From Pseudomonas knackmussii B13 (lineage in GTDB: Bacteria; Pseudomonadota; Gammaproteobacteria; Pseudomonadales; Pseudomonadaceae), in assembly GCF_000689415.1 (NCBI RefSeq), contig NZ_HG322950.1:2673501-2737500 (forward strand): a DNA stretch of 64,000 nucleotides. The letters are read 5' to 3'. Both the position numbers and the translations under genes were made by a program. This document shows, in pieces, positions 50,892 through 61,400 of the stretch. The notes below the pieces were generated by a model. That model was not told where the DNA came from and did no database searches. It was given only the letters and a program-made list of their open reading frames with translations. How positions within the stretch are numbered: the first letter of the stretch is position 1; each line of letters starts with the position of its first letter.

Positions 50892-52202
50892 CTAGCGCCA
50901 GTCCACGCTGAGGATCGACTGCATGAACGGCGTACGTACCCGCGACAGCGTCCAGGGCAGGTCCTGCAGCAGGATGTCGATGCCGCTCGACTCGACGCAG
51001 AGCAGCCAGCCATCGCCGCGACGCTCCAGGCGTCCCGGCCGCATGAGGAAGCCTTCGCGCAGGCCGGCGGGGGAGGTATTGCCCAGCCGTTGCCAGTGGC
51101 CGATCACGCTGCGCAGCAGGGCGTCGACCTCCTCGCGCTCGTGCTTGCTCAGCTCGATACGGTGCGGCACCGGCTCGCCGAAGGGCAATCCGCAGAGCAG
51201 CTTGAACAGCAGGGTTTCCGGCTCCGGCACGTCCTCGGCGCCGCTGGCCAGGTGATGGGCGAGCAGCACCGCGCGGCAGTGCGCGGCGTGATCGCGGAAG
51301 CGACCGGGGCCGGCGAGCAGGCCGAGGCGATCGAAGAACATCGAGAGATAGGGATGCAGCAGCACCGCGCCGGCAGCATGTACGGGGCGCGGAGCGGATT
51401 GCGCGGTTTCGGCCGGCTCGGCTTCCGTTGCGTCGGGCGCAGTGGGCGCGGGGATGGCGGCGGTCGGCAGCGCGGGCATGGCGATACGGCTGTCCAGCGC
51501 CACATACAGGCCGATCACCTCGCCCAGTTCCGGCATTCGCAGTCCGCCGGCGAGCGCGCGGAACAGCTCGCCCAGCGCGGCGACCTGGGCTTCCGGCGGC
51601 GGCTTCAGGGAGGCTGCCGGTTCCGCCGCATCCTCGCCGAAGGCCGCCGCCAGCGGCAGCGCCAGTTCCTCCGGCAACAGCGCGCGCAGCAGACGGCGTA
51701 GCAGCGCGGCGGGCAGCTGGCGCACCAGCCGTAAGCAGGCAGCCCGGCGGATCAGCAGCGGACGCAGGCGTTCGGCCAGTTGGCGCAGGGCGCGGGTATC
51801 CAGGGCCAGCAGATTGGCGGCGAGCAGCGCCAGTGCCTTGCCCGGTTCGACCCAGGGCAGTTCGCCGCTGTGCAGGAAGGCGATCAGCTCGTTCGTATCC
51901 GGCGCTTCATCGGCGCCCGGAGGCGGCGGAACCAGCGCGGCGGCCAGTTGCGCAGCCAGCCGCCGCGCCAGCTCGTCGCCATCCAGCTGCGCCGGGTCGA
52001 AGGCGCCCAGGTCGATCTCCACGCGGTCGAAGCGGATCAGCTCGCCGGGGCGGTCGATGCGGTCGAGGGCGGCTTGCAGCGCGGGTAGGATCAGCGCGTC
52101 GAAGCGGTTGCGCAGCACTGCGCTGAAGCCGCCGTGGGCAGCCTCGTCCGGCGTGGCGAGGTCGAAGACCAGCCGGCCGATGCGATGCTCCGCGCCCGCC
52201 AT
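50892..52202 (-). CDS. Contractile injection system tape-measure protein
   Basis: The 436 residues begin HRIGRLVFDLATPDEAAHGGFSAVLRNRFDALILPALQAALDRID, and end with GIDILLQDLPWTLSRVRTPFMQSILSVDW, the two ends that define the eCIS tape-measure family. The middle is Ala/Leu-rich helices with a Pro-rich linker. It should set tube length in the particle. It is 4 bases from the next gene upstream and 2 bases from the cargo gene. Confidence 0.88.
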   Translation of the reverse strand: MAGAEHRIGRLVFDLATPDEAAHGGFSAVLRNRFDALILPALQAALDRIDRPGELIRFDRVEIDLGAFDPAQLDGDELARRLAAQLAAALVPPPPGADEAPDTNELIAFLHSGELPWVEPGKALALLAANLLALDTRALRQLAERLRPLLIRRAACLRLVRQLPAALLRRLLRALLPEELALPLAAAFGEDAAEPAASLKPPPEAQVAALGELFRALAGGLRMPELGEVIGLYVALDSRIAMPALPTAAIPAPTAPDATEAEPAETAQSAPRPVHAAGAVLLHPYLSMFFDRLGLLAGPGRFRDHAAHCRAVLLAHHLASGAEDVPEPETLLFKLLCGLPFGEPVPHRIELSKHEREEVDALLRSVIGHWQRLGNTSPAGLREGFLMRPGRLERRGDGWLLCVESSGIDILLQDLPWTLSRVRTPFMQSILSVDWR

Positions 52203-52206
52203 CGCG

Positions 52207-55200
52207 CTATCCCGCGACCAACTGCAGGCTGACGTTGACGGAGGCGCCCGCCTTCAGCCCGATATCCACCAGCGCCGACTTGGCCGTACCGCTGGTGGCG
52301 ACGAAGGAGTATTTGCTGGAAGGCAGGTCCAGCGTCAGGGTCGCTTCCGGCATGCGGTGCTCGCTGCTCTTGCCAGTGGCGAGGTCGGTGACCAGCAGGA
52401 TCGCGCCCCGCACCGGTACGGGACGGCGCAGATCGCCAGAGGTCACGCTGACCACCACCTTGCCGGTGGTCGGCGTAGGCGTGGGAGTCGGCGTCGGCGT
52501 CGGTCCGCTGGCCGGTCCGCCCGGTGTCGGAGCCGGTGTCGGTGTCGGAGCCGGCGTCACCACCGCATTGGTCAGCACCGCGCGATTGACCAGATTGGCC
52601 TTGAGGGTGCCGACGCCCTGGTTGATCCGCCGGTCCACCACGATATCCGAGCAGTCGTTGTCGCAGCACAAGTAGGGCAGGCAGAAGTCACCGAGCACCA
52701 CGAAGTCGTCGAGCTGGTCGTCGCTGCGCGGCTTGCTGCTGGCGAACAGTTGCTTGATCGTCTGGTCCGGGGACAGGTCCGGCGCATTGGCCTTGAGCAG
52801 CTTGGCGAACAGATCGCCAAGGTCGCCGCGCAGTTTCTCCAGGGCGATGCGCATGCCTGCGTCCAGCTCTTCGCGCCCGGCATACAACAGCACGAAGGTG
52901 CCGCCCACCGGCGTACCGCCCTTGTGCTCCAGGCCGGGATGCTTCTGCGCGAAGCCGGGGAAGGTCATCTCCTCGAACATCGACTTCAGGCGCTTGGCCA
53001 GCTCCTGGGTGATGGTCGTGCTGGATAACTGTGTCGCTGCCGCGCTGACCATGTCGCGCTTGCCGACGATGGCCAGGTTGGCGTTGGCGATCTCCGCGCC
53101 GGCCCTGGCAGAGTCGGTTTCCGCCTGCGTCGCGTAGTTGGCGTAGGCGTCGGTGAAGCCGCGCAGCGCGGTGTCGAAGGCCTCGGCGTCGAAATCGGCC
53201 AGGGAGTCGGCGCTGGCTACCTTCATCATGTCCTCGGCGCGCGCCATCAGCGCCACGGACGGGTAGATGGCCTTGCTCAGCTCCTCCTTGTCGCCGGCCA
53301 CGCCGAGGGTGTCGCTGGCGGCGCGCACGCGCTCGAACAGCTCGCCGCCGATGGCCTTGTCGCGCACCTTGTCGAAGATGCTGGCGACAGCCACGGTCTG
53401 CAGCGGCTGCTCGGCGGCGCTCTGGGCGAGGACCTTCACCGTGTCGTTGGCGAAGATCTTCTGATTGCGTGCCGTGCTGAGGAACTGGTCGCTGATCAGA
53501 CGGACTTTCTGCTGCTCCTGCGGTTCGAGATTGAGCACCGCCAGGTTGGCGTTGAGTACCAGCCCACCAACGGCGCCACCGGCTGGTGGTGCGGTACTGG
53601 GAGTGCGCTTGGTCGCCTTGGTGGCGTCGAGACGGCCGAGCACCTGCACCAGCCAGACCATGAAGGCGAAGATCGCCGCCATGATCATCAGGAAGATCAC
53701 GTCGAGGTCGCGCATCCGGCACATCAGCAGTTGCTGGATGGCGGCCTGCGCACGCTGGCGGGCGGCGTCGTTCTGCCGGGGATCGGCGCTTAACGCGACC
53801 CACACCGGCTGGATGGAGAACGACAGGCCGAGCCGACGCTTCTCGCGGATCAGCTCGGCCATGGTCGAGCCGAGCGGCTTACCGAGCACGCCTTCGATAC
53901 GGATGAAGTCCTGCTCGTCCTGGCGCAGCAGCAACGGATGCGGATTGGCGCTGGCGCTGAACTGCCAGGAGTGGATCGTGCCGAAGCGGTTGGCCCGCGC
54001 CTTGCGCCACGACCAGTTGGCGAGCAGGTCGCTGCCGGTATCGAAGCGGTAGTAGAAGGGGATCGCGCGTTCGCCCAGCGGCGCGGCGCCGTCGCGGGAC
54101 GGGGTCAGCTCGATGTCCGCGCCGAGCAGGCCGCGCGTGGCGTAGGTCTGCGCCAGCAGCACCAGGCGTGAGAACAGTGCGCGCAGCTCCGCGGCCTTGT
54201 CGTAGCCGGAGTCCAGCGCCGGGGAGGGTACGAAATGATGGCGGCGGCGTGCCGGCGCGCCTTCCGGAGCGGCCCCGCCCTTGGCGGCCAGGGCGTCGTA
54301 CTTGGCGTATTCGGCGAGGGTCTTCGGCGCGCCGGCGAAGGCCAGCGCTCGCGGTTCCACATCACCAGCGAGGATATGTCGGGGGAAGCGTTCCGGGTTG
54401 GGCGCGCACTCGGCGTCGAACGTTGCCGCGCATTCGACGAACTCGTTGTAGCCGAGCAACATGTCGTGCATGCCGGCGTAGAGGTATTGCAGCAGTACCG
54501 GCGTCTCGGCCAGCGCCGCGAACATGTTGAGCAGGTGGTATTTGGGGATCGGCCCGTCGGGGAAGCGGGCGTCCGGATAGATATCCTGCAGCAGCGGCTT
54601 GTAGGCGTTCCACGCGGCGTTCATCGCCGGCATTGCCTGGCTGGCGGCCTTGGCGATGCAGGCGAGGTAGCGGCCGTAGAGGTCGGCAAGGGCGACCAGC
54701 GCACTGCCGGCCGGATTGACCTTCTCCATCGTCAGGCGCGGCAGGCCGAGGCGCGGGTGGTTGGCGCGGTCCACCGGGCGGCCGGCGATGGCCTGTTCCT
54801 GGGTCAGGATGGTGTCGGCAACGCTGCGCGATACCAGCAGGCGGCGCAGGGTCAGGTTCATCTCCGAGCCCTTGTCCGAGCAGTCGTTGACGTCGCAGTT
54901 CTTCAGCGATTCGAGGTTGGTTTCGAGGAACAGCAGCACCGTCTTGTCGGCGACGAAGGCGGCCGTCAGCGGCGTCGGCGTGGCCTCGCCGGGCGCCGGC
55001 TGGAAATCGGTGGGCAGCAGCTCGAAGGCCTCGCGCTGGGTATTGCCGTCGAACAGGAAGGGATAGCGCGCCTTCGCCTTGTCTTCCGGCGTGGCGTTGG
55101 GAGAGGAGGGGATCGGCACCGTGTAGGGGCGCACCCGGTCGAACAGCGTGTGGTCCTCGAGGATCAGGTGCCCCAACGAGGTGACGGCGACGCCGCGCGA

Positions 55201-55383
55201 CAGCGCCAGGGTGCCGGCCGTGGGGCTCCAGTCCGGACGCAGGCCGCAGAGGATGCCGATGCCGGTGAGGTTGGCGCGGGTGGTGCGGTCCTGCGGTTCG
55301 AGGTATTCGATGATGTCGTTCAGTTGCTCGGAAGTGAGCACCTGGCCGGTCTCGAACACCGGGTAGAAGGTCTGGATGTCCAT
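52207..55383 (-). CDS. Large eCIS structural protein with a central membrane-type helix and PT-rich linker
   Basis: I do not recognise a named family for the first ~550 residues, which open with FYPVFETGQVLTSEQLNDIIEYLEPQDRTTRANLTGIGILCG. Near residues 560–585 there is one strong hydrophobic helix (VIFLMIMAAIFAFMVWLVQVLG). A long helical middle follows, then a PT-rich linker (about 942–968) and a C-terminal ~90-residue Ig/carboxypeptidase-regulatory-like domain (GKVVVSVTSGDLRRPVPVRGAILLVTD). It is part of the baseplate block, but could link the particle to a membrane. The total is 1,058 residues. Confidence 0.8.
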   Translation of the reverse strand: MDIQTFYPVFETGQVLTSEQLNDIIEYLEPQDRTTRANLTGIGILCGLRPDWSPTAGTLALSRGVAVTSLGHLILEDHTLFDRVRPYTVPIPSSPNATPEDKAKARYPFLFDGNTQREAFELLPTDFQPAPGEATPTPLTAAFVADKTVLLFLETNLESLKNCDVNDCSDKGSEMNLTLRRLLVSRSVADTILTQEQAIAGRPVDRANHPRLGLPRLTMEKVNPAGSALVALADLYGRYLACIAKAASQAMPAMNAAWNAYKPLLQDIYPDARFPDGPIPKYHLLNMFAALAETPVLLQYLYAGMHDMLLGYNEFVECAATFDAECAPNPERFPRHILAGDVEPRALAFAGAPKTLAEYAKYDALAAKGGAAPEGAPARRRHHFVPSPALDSGYDKAAELRALFSRLVLLAQTYATRGLLGADIELTPSRDGAAPLGERAIPFYYRFDTGSDLLANWSWRKARANRFGTIHSWQFSASANPHPLLLRQDEQDFIRIEGVLGKPLGSTMAELIREKRRLGLSFSIQPVWVALSADPRQNDAARQRAQAAIQQLLMCRMRDLDVIFLMIMAAIFAFMVWLVQVLGRLDATKATKRTPSTAPPAGGAVGGLVLNANLAVLNLEPQEQQKVRLISDQFLSTARNQKIFANDTVKVLAQSAAEQPLQTVAVASIFDKVRDKAIGGELFERVRAASDTLGVAGDKEELSKAIYPSVALMARAEDMMKVASADSLADFDAEAFDTALRGFTDAYANYATQAETDSARAGAEIANANLAIVGKRDMVSAAATQLSSTTITQELAKRLKSMFEEMTFPGFAQKHPGLEHKGGTPVGGTFVLLYAGREELDAGMRIALEKLRGDLGDLFAKLLKANAPDLSPDQTIKQLFASSKPRSDDQLDDFVVLGDFCLPYLCCDNDCSDIVVDRRINQGVGTLKANLVNRAVLTNAVVTPAPTPTPAPTPGGPASGPTPTPTPTPTPTTGKVVVSVTSGDLRRPVPVRGAILLVTDLATGKSSEHRMPEATLTLDLPSSKYSFVATSGTAKSALVDIGLKAGASVNVSLQLVAG
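52474..52556. repeat. Low-complexity tandem repeat coding a PT-rich linker
   Basis: GTCGGCGT/GTCGGAGCC-type six-base units repeat in two groups. They encode PTPTPTPTPT and PAPTPTPAPTP in the leftward protein. Slippage could vary the linker length. Confidence 0.7.
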
Positions 55384-55395
55384 CTGCCGCGCTCC

Positions 55396-58300
55396 CTAGA
55401 AGATGCCGAGGGCCGTCGAGCCCAGCCGGACTATGGGTTGTTCTTCACCCGCGTCGCAGTCGTGCAGCGATGCGGCGGGGTAGACGGTGGCGAGCGATTC
55501 GAGGATTTCGATCAGCTTTCGCGCCGTGTCGCTGACCTGCGCGTGATCGGGACCCGGCGCGGCCTTGGCGTCGAGCCAGGCGTGGTAGGCGGCGTCGAGT
55601 TCGATCATCTGCCGCTGGCCAATCCAGCAGATTTTCACCTGCACGTGGGCCGGCGCTTCCTCGCGCATGGTGCGTTCCAGAAGCGAGCGGAAGTTCAGGT
55701 TGCGGAAGCGCTGCGGCCAGTACGGCAGCACCACCGAGACGCGGAACGAGTACGGGTCCTGTTCGCCGCAGAACCGGCAGTTTTCGTCCAGGCACACCTG
55801 CAGCAGCTCGTCGCCCTTGGCGAACGGCCGCAGCAGGATGTGCTCGATCAGGTGCATACCTTCCGAGTTGCACAGGTCGGAGGCGAGAATCTCGTCGTAG
55901 CGGTCGACGATCGCCCGCGCTGCCTGGTAGGCGTCGGCCTCGGTGTCGAAGGCGGTCCGGTGGGTCAGTGGTGTCGGGCCGGAAACGATGCGCAGGGTGA
56001 AGGTGGTGGCGCCCTGGGTTTCGGCGATCTCGAAGGCGGACTCCTCGCGCAGGCCCGGATAGACAGCGGCTGCGGCGGCCAGCGCGGCGTCGGTATCGGC
56101 GAAGGTTTCCTCGGAGGCGAACAGCAGCTGGTTGCCGGCGTTGCGGATCACCACCTGGAATGCGTCGCCGACCTTCAGGGTGCGGAAGAGCTTGTCGAAG
56201 TGCCCGGCGCAGTGCAGATCGCGCCGGGTCAGGTCGTCGATGCCGAGCAGGCGGCCGGCGCGGCGTTCCAGGCCGGAGATGTTGTCGCTGTCCCACACCC
56301 GCGCCGGGTCCTCCGGGCGGATATTGGCAGCCTGTCCGCGCTCGCGGGACAGGCGCGGGTACTCGGCGAGGAAGTCGATCTTGTCCTCGATCAGTTGGTC
56401 CGAGGTCTTCAGGCGGTCGCCGGAGAGACGGAACGACAGCAGCGCGTAGTCGGCGAAACGCTCGGCGAAGCGCGCGATCAGGTGGTCGAGCACGCGGTTG
56501 CGCCGTTCGAGGAAGCCTTCCTCGGTTTCGTTCAGGCGCACGCGGGCGATGTCGTCGGCCAGCGTGGCGTCGATGTAGAACTCGCTGTCGAATTCGTCCA
56601 GCGAGCCGGCGATGCCGCTCAGGGGTGGGCTGAACCAGGTGCGGTCGAGAGTCTTGTCGAGGGAGTAGAGGCGGCGCAGGTTGGCCAGTTGACCGAGGTA
56701 GTCGGCCAGAATCTGGTCGAAGAAGGTCAGGTAACCCTTGAGCTGGCGCGCCTTGGCGATGCGTGCGGCGATGAGTTTGGCGGCCTCGGGGCCTTCGACA
56801 CCCTCGGCACCTTCGGTGGGCGAGATGCGCGCCGTGCCGATCTTGTAGGTGGCCGGGAAGTCATGTTGCACGCTGTAGAAGGCGTCGGTGTTGCGCCAGC
56901 GTCCCAGCGGCACCGGCAGCACCTGGTCCGGCGGCACGTACAGCTCGCGGCGGTCGAGACCGCGCAGGTAGTCGAGGGTGCGCTGGAACTCGGTGACCTG
57001 CGCACGGTAGGGGATGCCGGCCTTGTGGAAGAGCAGCTTTGAGCCTTCCGTGTAGAACACCGGCTGATGGTCGGCGGGCACCGCCAGCGTCCACTTCACC
57101 GCGTTGCCGACGGGCTGGCCATCGCTGCCATAGACGCGCAGCTGCAGATTGCTGATCGCCTCCACGCCGTCGATGTCCACCACCAGGTTAATGATGTCGG
57201 AGGCTTGCACCTTGCGCCGTTGCTCGCTGTTGGCAAGGTCCTCGTCGGTGATGAAGCCGGGTTTGGTGAATACCGGCTGGCCGTTGCAGGTGAAGGCGAA
57301 ATCGACGTAGGGGCCGTTGAATATCTCGTCGGGTTGGCGGCCCTCGCGGAGCATCTCTTCGAGGGTGCGGTAGCGCACCGGTGCCGACAGGTATTTCTCG
57401 ATGGCGTGGAATACCTGGGCCTGCACCTGCTCCAGATCGGCGTCCGGCGTCACCTCGATATCGGCGCAGATGCCGATGCGGTAGGGGATCACCGTGGCGA
57501 TGGAGAGGAAGTCCTCGCACAGCCCGCGATTGGCGTGCAGCACGCAGCGCACCGCGTCGAGGGACTGGACGCGGCGCTGCTGCTTGCGCCAGAACAGCGG
57601 CAGCAGGTCGTCGTCGGCGCTGGTCGCCAGCAGCACGTCGCGGATCGCCTGGGCGGTGATGTTCAGCGCCGGGCGGTCGGGGCGCGGTCGGTCCTCGATC
57701 ACGCGGAGGGTGCAGGGCTTCAGGGTGAGCGTCTGGCCGCCGTCGAGGGTCAGGTTGAGGGTGGCGTTGAAGCCGCCCGGGGTCGAGGACACGCTGAGCG
57801 AATCGAGGCTGGCGAGGCCAGCGGCGAAGTCGATGCTGCCGGCGAGGAAGGCCGGGTCGGCGCAGTCGAAGGCCAGCACCGCACCCTTCAGCGGCCCACG
57901 GCGGACCTGGTAGAGCAGCGCCGACTCGTTCATCGATCCGAGCAGGTCGTCGATCTCCAGTTCCACCCGCACCTTGTACAGGCCGGAAAGTTTCACCGGA
58001 TGGTTGGCCTGGTTCGCCGCGCTCTTCGCCTCGAAGCTCAGCGCGTCGGCCAGGCAGTCGGCGTACAGCGGCACTTCGGCGAGGCGGTAGTTGGCCGGCT
58101 CGGCCGGGTTCTGCATCGGGTCGAGCCAGGCGTTGCGCAGCCCTTCGATGCGCAGCAGCAGGCGGCGGTAGTCGAAGATCGTACGCGGCGCGGTGGTCAG
58201 CACCTCATGGGCCGGGGCGAGGCCGGAGAGGCTGGCCGGGTCCATTTTTCCATCCGGTCCGGTCATCAGGTCGACCGTGGCGAAGCGCGTGCGGTAGGTC

Positions 58301-58479
58301 AGGTCGGTCAGCGCGTAGCAGAGGATTTCCAGCGTGGTGATACCGGGGTCGTGCAGGTTGTGGTCGGTCCACAGCAGGCCGGACAGGCGCTGGAGATGCC
58401 CCAGTCCCTCGGCGCGCAGGTGGCTGTAGTCGAACGCGGGGGCCAGTTGCGGCTGGCGCGGGATGGAGGCTTCAGGCAT
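55396..58479 (-). CDS. Large eCIS baseplate protein (Afp12-like position)
   Basis: This 1,027-residue protein opens with FDYSHLRAEGLGHLQRLSGLLWTDHNLHDPGITTLEILCYALTDLTYRTRF, which I know from eCIS loci as a baseplate-associated protein downstream of the J-like protein. The rest has several beta-rich domains and no membrane helix. It starts eight bases inside the baseplate-J gene end, so the two are translated together. Its place, between baseplate-J and the next structural gene, suits a wedge or collar role. Confidence 0.8.
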   Translation of the reverse strand: MPEASIPRQPQLAPAFDYSHLRAEGLGHLQRLSGLLWTDHNLHDPGITTLEILCYALTDLTYRTRFATVDLMTGPDGKMDPASLSGLAPAHEVLTTAPRTIFDYRRLLLRIEGLRNAWLDPMQNPAEPANYRLAEVPLYADCLADALSFEAKSAANQANHPVKLSGLYKVRVELEIDDLLGSMNESALLYQVRRGPLKGAVLAFDCADPAFLAGSIDFAAGLASLDSLSVSSTPGGFNATLNLTLDGGQTLTLKPCTLRVIEDRPRPDRPALNITAQAIRDVLLATSADDDLLPLFWRKQQRRVQSLDAVRCVLHANRGLCEDFLSIATVIPYRIGICADIEVTPDADLEQVQAQVFHAIEKYLSAPVRYRTLEEMLREGRQPDEIFNGPYVDFAFTCNGQPVFTKPGFITDEDLANSEQRRKVQASDIINLVVDIDGVEAISNLQLRVYGSDGQPVGNAVKWTLAVPADHQPVFYTEGSKLLFHKAGIPYRAQVTEFQRTLDYLRGLDRRELYVPPDQVLPVPLGRWRNTDAFYSVQHDFPATYKIGTARISPTEGAEGVEGPEAAKLIAARIAKARQLKGYLTFFDQILADYLGQLANLRRLYSLDKTLDRTWFSPPLSGIAGSLDEFDSEFYIDATLADDIARVRLNETEEGFLERRNRVLDHLIARFAERFADYALLSFRLSGDRLKTSDQLIEDKIDFLAEYPRLSRERGQAANIRPEDPARVWDSDNISGLERRAGRLLGIDDLTRRDLHCAGHFDKLFRTLKVGDAFQVVIRNAGNQLLFASEETFADTDAALAAAAAVYPGLREESAFEIAETQGATTFTLRIVSGPTPLTHRTAFDTEADAYQAARAIVDRYDEILASDLCNSEGMHLIEHILLRPFAKGDELLQVCLDENCRFCGEQDPYSFRVSVVLPYWPQRFRNLNFRSLLERTMREEAPAHVQVKICWIGQRQMIELDAAYHAWLDAKAAPGPDHAQVSDTARKLIEILESLATVYPAASLHDCDAGEEQPIVRLGSTALGIF

Positions 58480-61400
58480 TGCCGGGCACCTCGCTGATGC
58501 TGTGGCGGGCGGCGGATACCAGGATCGAGCGCGCCGTGGTGGCCTCGATCAGCTCCACGTCCACCGGCGTCCAGCTGCCGGTGGGGGCGGCGATGTCGAC
58601 CTTGTGGTAGAGGCGGAACTCGGTGACGTAGTCCACCTGCGGCAGCTCCTCGACGAAGTCGATGATGGTGGATTTCCACAGCCGGCCGCCGAAGGTGATC
58701 TCGCCGCCGCCGGGACGCGACCAGGGCGTGAGGAAGCCGATCAGCGCCTTGTTCAGCTCGTTGATGTAGAAGGCGATGTCGCCGATCCCGGGCATGAACT
58801 TCACCTTGAAATCCACCTGCACCTCCTCGAATTTCGGGTTCTGCACCTCCAGCCGCACGAACGGCGAGATGCGCCGGCGCAGGAAGGAATCGACCGCCGT
58901 CAGGGTTGCCTGGTCGGTGTATGGACGCAGCGGGTCGCGGGCGTTCTGGCCGTGGGTCCAGGGCACGGTGACCACGGTCACGGCGCCGGGCATCAGCTCG
59001 TTGTCGGCGACTATCACGTTCTGCGCATTGCGCTCCAGTTCGGTGGTGCTCAGGCACTTCACCCGGTACAGCCGGGGGAAGGCCTCCAGCACCAGCGCCT
59101 CGTAATCCCACAGGGTCACCGCGCGGTCCTTGTGCCGCAGCCGCTCGCTGACGCGGGTGGCGAAGGCCCGATTGCCTTCCCGCGGGCGGCCGTCGAAGGA
59201 GCTGTAGGGCTGGGTGATCTTCTTGATCGCCAGTTCCGGCGTCGCCAGCTTGGCAATGCTGCCGGCCTGCAACGGGGTGGCGAGGAAGGCCGGGTCGTTG
59301 CCGCTGTCGATGAAGCTGGCGCGGGCGGCCTGGGCGTCCACCGAGAGCAGGCGGTTGAGCGCGTCGGCGTCGTGGCTGGCGGCGATGCGAATCCAGTGCA
59401 GGCCGGCGGGCAGCACGCGGTGATTCCGGTCCGCCGCTTCCGGCAGGTTCAGCCCGAGCACGCCGGAGCTGCTGAAGTTGTGCGTCTTGTCGTCGATGTC
59501 CTGCTCGTCCAGCGCCAGCCAGGCGTCGCCGTCGAGGTAGTGGAACTGTAGTGGCGGCGCCTGCTTCGGCGGATCGCCGGAGCCGTCCGCCACCTGCACC
59601 AGCAGGGTCAGGCGGGCGGGGGCGGCGAAGTCCTGCACGCCGATCAGCAGCGCGCCCGCGAACGGCAGGGCGGGGAACAGGCGGCCGTCGGCAGTGCCAT
59701 CGGAGAAGCCGAATGGGTGCAGCAGGGTGAAGTCCTCCACCGGGTCGCGGGTGGTCGCGTAGGCCGCTTCGAGGCGGGTGATCAGCGGGTTGTAGGGCTC
59801 GCGCGGGAGGCTCTGGGTGGTGAGGTTGACCGACGTGCTCGCTACATACGCGGCGCCGCCGGAAAGACCGATCAGCGCACGGGTGTTCTCGCGGACGAAG
59901 GCATTGTGGCCGAAGTCCACCGGCAGGCGCAGACGCACGAAGCCGTTCAGCGAGGTGGCGGTCAGCGGCTGGTTCTCCAGCGTCTGTTCGGTGAGGCCGT
60001 CGATCAGGTCGGCGCTCTTCATGGCGATTCCCACGCCGGTTTCGCCGAGGCCGATATCGGTGTTGTTGGTCGGCTTTCGTCCCCGGCCGAAACGCCGCGA
60101 GGTCTTGCTGACGCTGCCCGGCACGGCGATCCACTTGCCGCCGCTGAGCACCGCCTCGCCGGGGTTGTAGCTGTCGGCCGAGCGGTTCCAGAAGTAGCCG
60201 GTGCTGCTGTAGCTGGTCGCCCAGTCGAGGCTCAGCGCCCAGTCGTCGATGGACTTGGAGAAGATTTCCGCCGAACCGACGATCCACTGCGCGCCGGCCA
60301 GCGGTTGCGCGCCGAACGGGGCGAACGGCTTGGCCACATCGACCACGCCGCCACCGGCGATCACCATCAGGTTCTTCAGGCCGGAGGCTTCGGTGGCGAG
60401 GGTCAGGCGGCTGGCACGGATGTCGCGCAGCACGGCGAAGGCGCGGGCGCTGGAGGATGCGGCGAAGTCGAAGGTGATTTCCGCCACCGGCACGCCCGGT
60501 GGGTAGTCGCCGCCGTGCAGCTTGGCGTCGAGCGGGACGATGGGCGGATCGTCGGGATCGAGGTCGAGGGTGATCTCCAGGATATGCAGGTCCTTGCTGC
60601 CGGTCTTCCTGTCGGCGAAGGCGTTGGGTTTCTTCTTCCGCGCATTGCTGGCGGCGGCCTTCGACTGGGCCTTGCTCTCAGGTCGGGTCGCAGCCTCTTC
60701 CGCCGGCTCGCTGAAGCTGTTGTCCAGCACCGTGCTGATCTGTGCCGTGCCGGTCAGTTCGAACCAGCCCGTTTCCCCGGTCAGCCGCACGACCCAGCGC
60801 GGGCTGATGGAGGTGCTCGCCAGCGGGCTCTTCAGTTCTGCACGGATGCTGATGCTGCGGGTGCCTTCGCGCAGGAACAGCTTGCGGTCGGCAACGGCGA
60901 AACCGATGCGCGCGGCGGGGCTGACTGATGGGCCGAAGGGCGGCCAGCTCGGCTCGTCCTTCGCCAGTTCCACTTCGCCAAGGCCATCCCGCGAGCGCAC
61001 CGCCAGCGCGGCCAGCGGTAGGCAGGTCGGCGCCGATGACGTGCCGCCGGCCAGCACCTGCAGGCCGCGCAACTCGGCGACGCTGGCGCGGTTGACGACG
61101 ATATCGTTGTCCAGCGCGTAGGACACCGGATTGCCCAGTGCGTCCTTGCCGGCGCGCAATAGTGTACCGGCGCGCAGCAGGTGGGCTTCCACGCCTTTCG
61201 CCAGTTCGAACAACAGGTGCACGCGGTCCGGCTGCGCGGCGCGGTTGTCCAGGCGCAGCACTTCACGGAAGTAGAAGTCCAGATGGCGTTCGGTGAAGCG
61301 GTTCATTTCGCCACGGGCGTGCTGGAACAGCTTGAGGAAGGCCAGCCACAGGCCGTAGTTCGGCGCATGTCCGGCGAAGCTCGCCAGCGATTCCTCAAGG

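Noticed and set aside
54235..57042. A ~935-codon open frame on the plus strand opposite two eCIS genes
   Set aside because: Same cause; the minus frames carry recognisable eCIS motifs and tight spacing. The plus frame has no domain.
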